A stretch of 64,000 nucleotides of DNA from Hydrogenophilales bacterium 28-61-23 (GTDB taxonomy: Bacteria; Pseudomonadota; Gammaproteobacteria; Burkholderiales; Thiobacillaceae), in contig NCGJ01000002.1 in assembly GCA_002281555.1 (NCBI GenBank), positions 124,001 to 188,000 of the forward strand, written 5' to 3'. Every line of letters begins with the position of its first letter. Positions within the stretch are counted from its first letter, which is position 1. Position numbers and translations under genes: made by a program. Under the pieces are notes generated by a model, which saw only the letters and a program-made list of their open reading frames with translations, searched no databases and was not told where the DNA came from. Positions 61,760 through 64,000 of this stretch are shown here, in pieces.

Positions 61760-62692
61760 ATGCAGCGATTTTTTTCGATTCTTACCGGCCTGATCCTGGC
61801 GATTTCTGTCGCCACCCCGGTTTCCGCCGCCTTGCCCGCGCCCAAAGTCGTCAAGGTCAATGCGCGCATCCACGCCCTGCTCGGCCCGATGGAACTGCCG
61901 AACAAGAAAAACCAGGGCTACATGGTCAACAGCATCCTGATCGTCGGCGATAGCGGCGCCATCGTGGTCGACACCGGCTTCACCGACGAGATCGGCGCGA
62001 TGCTGGCCAAACAGGCGGCCAAAATCACCCGCAAACCGATCACCCACGTCATCAACACGCACCATCATGGCGACCACAGCCTGGGCAATGCGGCCTTCCC
62101 CAACGCCAAAATCCTCAGTTCCGAGCAATGCCGCAAGCTGGCGCTGGAAACGGGCGCGGAGTGGATCGCCACCGTCGAAGCCGCCGCCGGACGCAAATTC
62201 CCGAACACCAAAGTCGTCACCGCCGAGACCACCTACCCGCAAAACAGCAAAACCGAACTGAGCATCGATGGCGTCAGGATGGTGTTCTGGGTGCCGGAAG
62301 CCGCGCACACCCTGGGCGACCTGATGATCTGGCTGCCGGACGACCAGGTTTTGCTGTCCGGCGACATCATGGTCAACCGGGTCACGCCCAACTTCCGCGA
62401 TGCCAACCTGAAGCAATGGATCAATGCGCTGGGCGAAGTGCAAAGCCTGCCGGTGAAGACCATCGTGCCCGGCCACGGCCCATTGATGAGCAAACAGGAC
62501 GCCGCCGCCATGCATAGCCGCATGTCCAGCCTGTATGACGGCATCGCGGCGGGTGTGAAGGCCGGTCTGACCGACAGCGAAATCCGCACCAAACTCGACC
62601 TGAAAGAGTGGAAGAAACTGCACCACTTCGACGAACAGATGGGCGGCAACATCAACAAGGCCTATCTGGAAATCGAAGCGGCGAGTTTTTGA
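61760..62692 (+). CDS. Secreted metallo-beta-lactamase-fold hydrolase
   Basis: 310 residues from the ATG at 61760 (AAGGAG 7 bases upstream). Signal peptide 1-24 (ends VSAA). The MBL motif THHHGDHSLGN and GHGPLM with metal His/Asp are intact (HxHxDH; second His at AHTLGDLM; Asp at SGDIMVN). It is periplasmic. Similar SoxH/quinoprotein-relay-like proteins exist, but the substrate is unknown; not an antibiotic beta-lactamase by evident residues. Its own unit, 13 bases after rsuA. Confidence 0.87.
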   Translation: MQRFFSILTGLILAISVATPVSAALPAPKVVKVNARIHALLGPMELPNKKNQGYMVNSILIVGDSGAIVVDTGFTDEIGAMLAKQAAKITRKPITHVINTHHHGDHSLGNAAFPNAKILSSEQCRKLALETGAEWIATVEAAAGRKFPNTKVVTAETTYPQNSKTELSIDGVRMVFWVPEAAHTLGDLMIWLPDDQVLLSGDIMVNRVTPNFRDANLKQWINALGEVQSLPVKTIVPGHGPLMSKQDAAAMHSRMSSLYDGIAAGVKAGLTDSEIRTKLDLKEWKKLHHFDEQMGGNINKAYLEIEAASF

Positions 62693-62822
62693 TGGATTCA
62701 GGTGCTGATTCGATGACTGTCGCCTGTGGCAGACACCGACCACGACCGGTCATTCGCGGGGCGAATCAGCCTGCCTTGACACCCCTGGTTGGCGGGCTTG
62801 CCGGTACCTGCAGACTTTCACG

Positions 62823-63893
62823 ATGAAATTCAGTGAACTTGGCCTGGATCGCTGGTTGGCGGACAAAGCCAGCGAACTGTGTGGGCCCGACTTGTCCGTG
62901 GCCAGGGTCGCTGCGGTTGACCGAGGGCGGTATTTGATCCGGGGCGAGGGTGGCGAGGCACTAGCCGAACTGACCGGCAAATTCCTCCATCTCGCCGAGT
63001 CCTCCGAGGAACTTCCCTGCGTGGGCGATTGGGTGTGCGTGCACTACCGCGATGCCGGCGCGCAGGCCAGCATTCACCACCTGCTGCCACGCCGATCCTT
63101 CCTCCGGCGCAAAGCCGCCGGCCGAGATGTCGAGTTCCAGATGATTGCGGCAAACATCGACGTGGCATTCATCGTGCAGTCCTGCCACTTCGATTTCAAT
63201 GTCCGACGCCTGGAGCGCTACCTCGTGATGGCCAGGGACGGCCATATCGAGCCCGTGGTGCTTCTAACCAAGACAGATCTGGTCACCCCGGAAGAACTGG
63301 AACAGTTGATCGGCCGGATCCGGCTCATGAGGGTGGAGGCGAAGATCGTCTGCGTCAGCAACGTGACGGGCGCTGGCATCGATCAGGTTCGCGAGCTCAT
63401 GGCTTCCGGCAAGACCTATTGTCTGCTCGGTTCGTCGGGTGTCGGCAAGACGACGCTCATCAACCGTCTGCGTGGTGACGGCGCGCTCGAAACCCGCGCG
63501 GTCAGCCATACGGGCGAGGGGCGTCACACCACCACGCGGCGCCAGTTGATCGTGCTTGAGCATGGCGGGCTGTTGATCGACATGCCAGGCATGCGCGAAC
63601 TGGGGATGCTTGGCGCAGGCGAAGGCATCGAGGAGACTTTCGTCGACATCAGCTCGCTTGCACGGGGCTGCCGGTATCCCGACTGCCGCCATGACAGTGA
63701 ACCGGGTTGTGAGGTTCGTGCGGCCATCGAGCGGCACGAGCTGAGCGAAGAGCATCTGCAAAACTACCTGAAGCTGCGCAACGAATCCGAATTCCACGAC
63801 CTGTCCTACCTTGATCGGCGCAAGAAGGACAAGGCATTCGGCCGGTTTGTCCACAGCTACAAAAAACAGAAGGACGGGCCGGGCCGGAACTAG
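62823..63893 (+). CDS. rsgA: Ribosome small-subunit GTPase RsgA
   Basis: 356 residues. OB-fold N-terminus, circularly permuted GTPase with G4 TKTDL before G1 GSSGVGKTTLIN, G2 GEGRHTTT, G3 DMPGMRELG, and a zinc-binding C-terminus (GCRYPDCRHDSEPGCEV). RsgA matures the 30S subunit. No rsgA-orn order is seen on the right side within the window. Confidence 0.94.
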   Translation: MKFSELGLDRWLADKASELCGPDLSVARVAAVDRGRYLIRGEGGEALAELTGKFLHLAESSEELPCVGDWVCVHYRDAGAQASIHHLLPRRSFLRRKAAGRDVEFQMIAANIDVAFIVQSCHFDFNVRRLERYLVMARDGHIEPVVLLTKTDLVTPEELEQLIGRIRLMRVEAKIVCVSNVTGAGIDQVRELMASGKTYCLLGSSGVGKTTLINRLRGDGALETRAVSHTGEGRHTTTRRQLIVLEHGGLLIDMPGMRELGMLGAGEGIEETFVDISSLARGCRYPDCRHDSEPGCEVRAAIERHELSEEHLQNYLKLRNESEFHDLSYLDRRKKDKAFGRFVHSYKKQKDGPGRN

Positions 63894-64000
63894 ACCGGAA
63901 TGTGGAGACGGCGGAACGACCATGCGCCAGCAGCAACGAACAGCTGTTCATTGACGGAGAGTTGGTCGGCCAGCGCCAAGTGACTGACCGCATCGGGTCG
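63890..64000 (-). CDS. C-terminal end of an unidentified protein (partial)
   Basis: The minus frame runs in from the right edge for 36 codons to a TAG that overlaps the rsgA stop. Visible tail: AVSHLALADQL, then NEQLFVAAGAWSFRRLHIPV. Too short to assign. The convergent overlap with rsgA and the clean stop support a real gene. Confidence 0.45.
   Translation of the reverse strand, partial: RPDAVSHLALADQLSVNEQLFVAAGAWSFRRLHIPV

Overview
The window reads as a stretch of chromosome from a GC-rich, Gram-negative betaproteobacterium. The evidence is the gene order zapB-zapA-6S RNA-5-formyl-THF cyclo-ligase, the Hda/NadA/RsgA/UbiE-type housekeeping proteins, MsbA and a PEP-CTERM protein. It is probably a free-living or surface-associated relative of the Nitrosomonadales/Rhodocyclales. 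The exact genus cannot be told from the sequence alone. Most of the window is ordinary core genome on both strands. Two accessory blocks stand out: a fimbrial/surface block at 17-28 kb and a small integron at 49.8-52.6 kb.

Layout. 0-8.6 kb: an MSHA-type type IV pilus operon on the minus strand (mshE, G, A, C, D, O, P, Q; mshQ runs off the left edge), with a c-di-GMP-binding MshE. 8.7-10.7 kb: trmL, a TPR protein, yggX and ubiE. 10.8-13.0 kb: an OmpA/thrombospondin-repeat protein, a DUF4197 protein and mscL. 13.1-16.7 kb: nadA, hda, a GT-B glycosyltransferase-like protein, a thioredoxin and a small conserved protein. 17.0-28.2 kb: a Wzy_C/O-antigen-ligase-like TPR protein, then an unusual chaperone-usher-like set. 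That set has a usher-like outer-membrane protein with a C-terminal SPOR domain, a glycine-zipper protein, a PapD-like chaperone and two DUF4402 pilin-like proteins; a FlgT-like lipoprotein and an orphan PDC/Cache sensor follow.

28.4-42.3 kb: a zinc-finger-less DksA, metA, recQ, a DUF302 protein, ybiT, gluQ, a PTP-like phosphatase overlapping msbA, zapB/zapA, 6S RNA, fau, oxyR and a PEP-CTERM protein. 42.4-44.4 kb: a PfkB sugar kinase, a GntR/UTRA repressor and a SemiSWEET sugar transporter. 44.6-48.6 kb: zinc ABC permease and binding protein (no ATPase seen), an outer-membrane barrel, a His-rich small protein and a periplasmic DsrE protein. 48.8-49.7 kb: a DUF815 ATPase.

49.8-52.6 kb is a degraded chromosomal integron. 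Four gene cassettes on the minus strand each end in a recognisable attC. Two gene-less ~162-bp units lie between them, an attI-like junction sits at 52.3 kb, and a truncated intI remnant diverges from the array. 53.0-64.0 kb: comM, a VIT-type metal transporter, metF, a LuxR-type response regulator with a hybrid histidine kinase and a small membrane protein, ppk2, rsuA, a metallo-beta-lactamase-fold protein, rsgA and the tail of one more gene.

The strongest candidates for new biology are the integron with its repeated gene-less units, the SPOR-tailed usher system, and an 18-bp-arm terminator hairpin placed inside the signal-peptide codons of the second DUF4402 gene, which could set the ratio of two fimbrial subunits.
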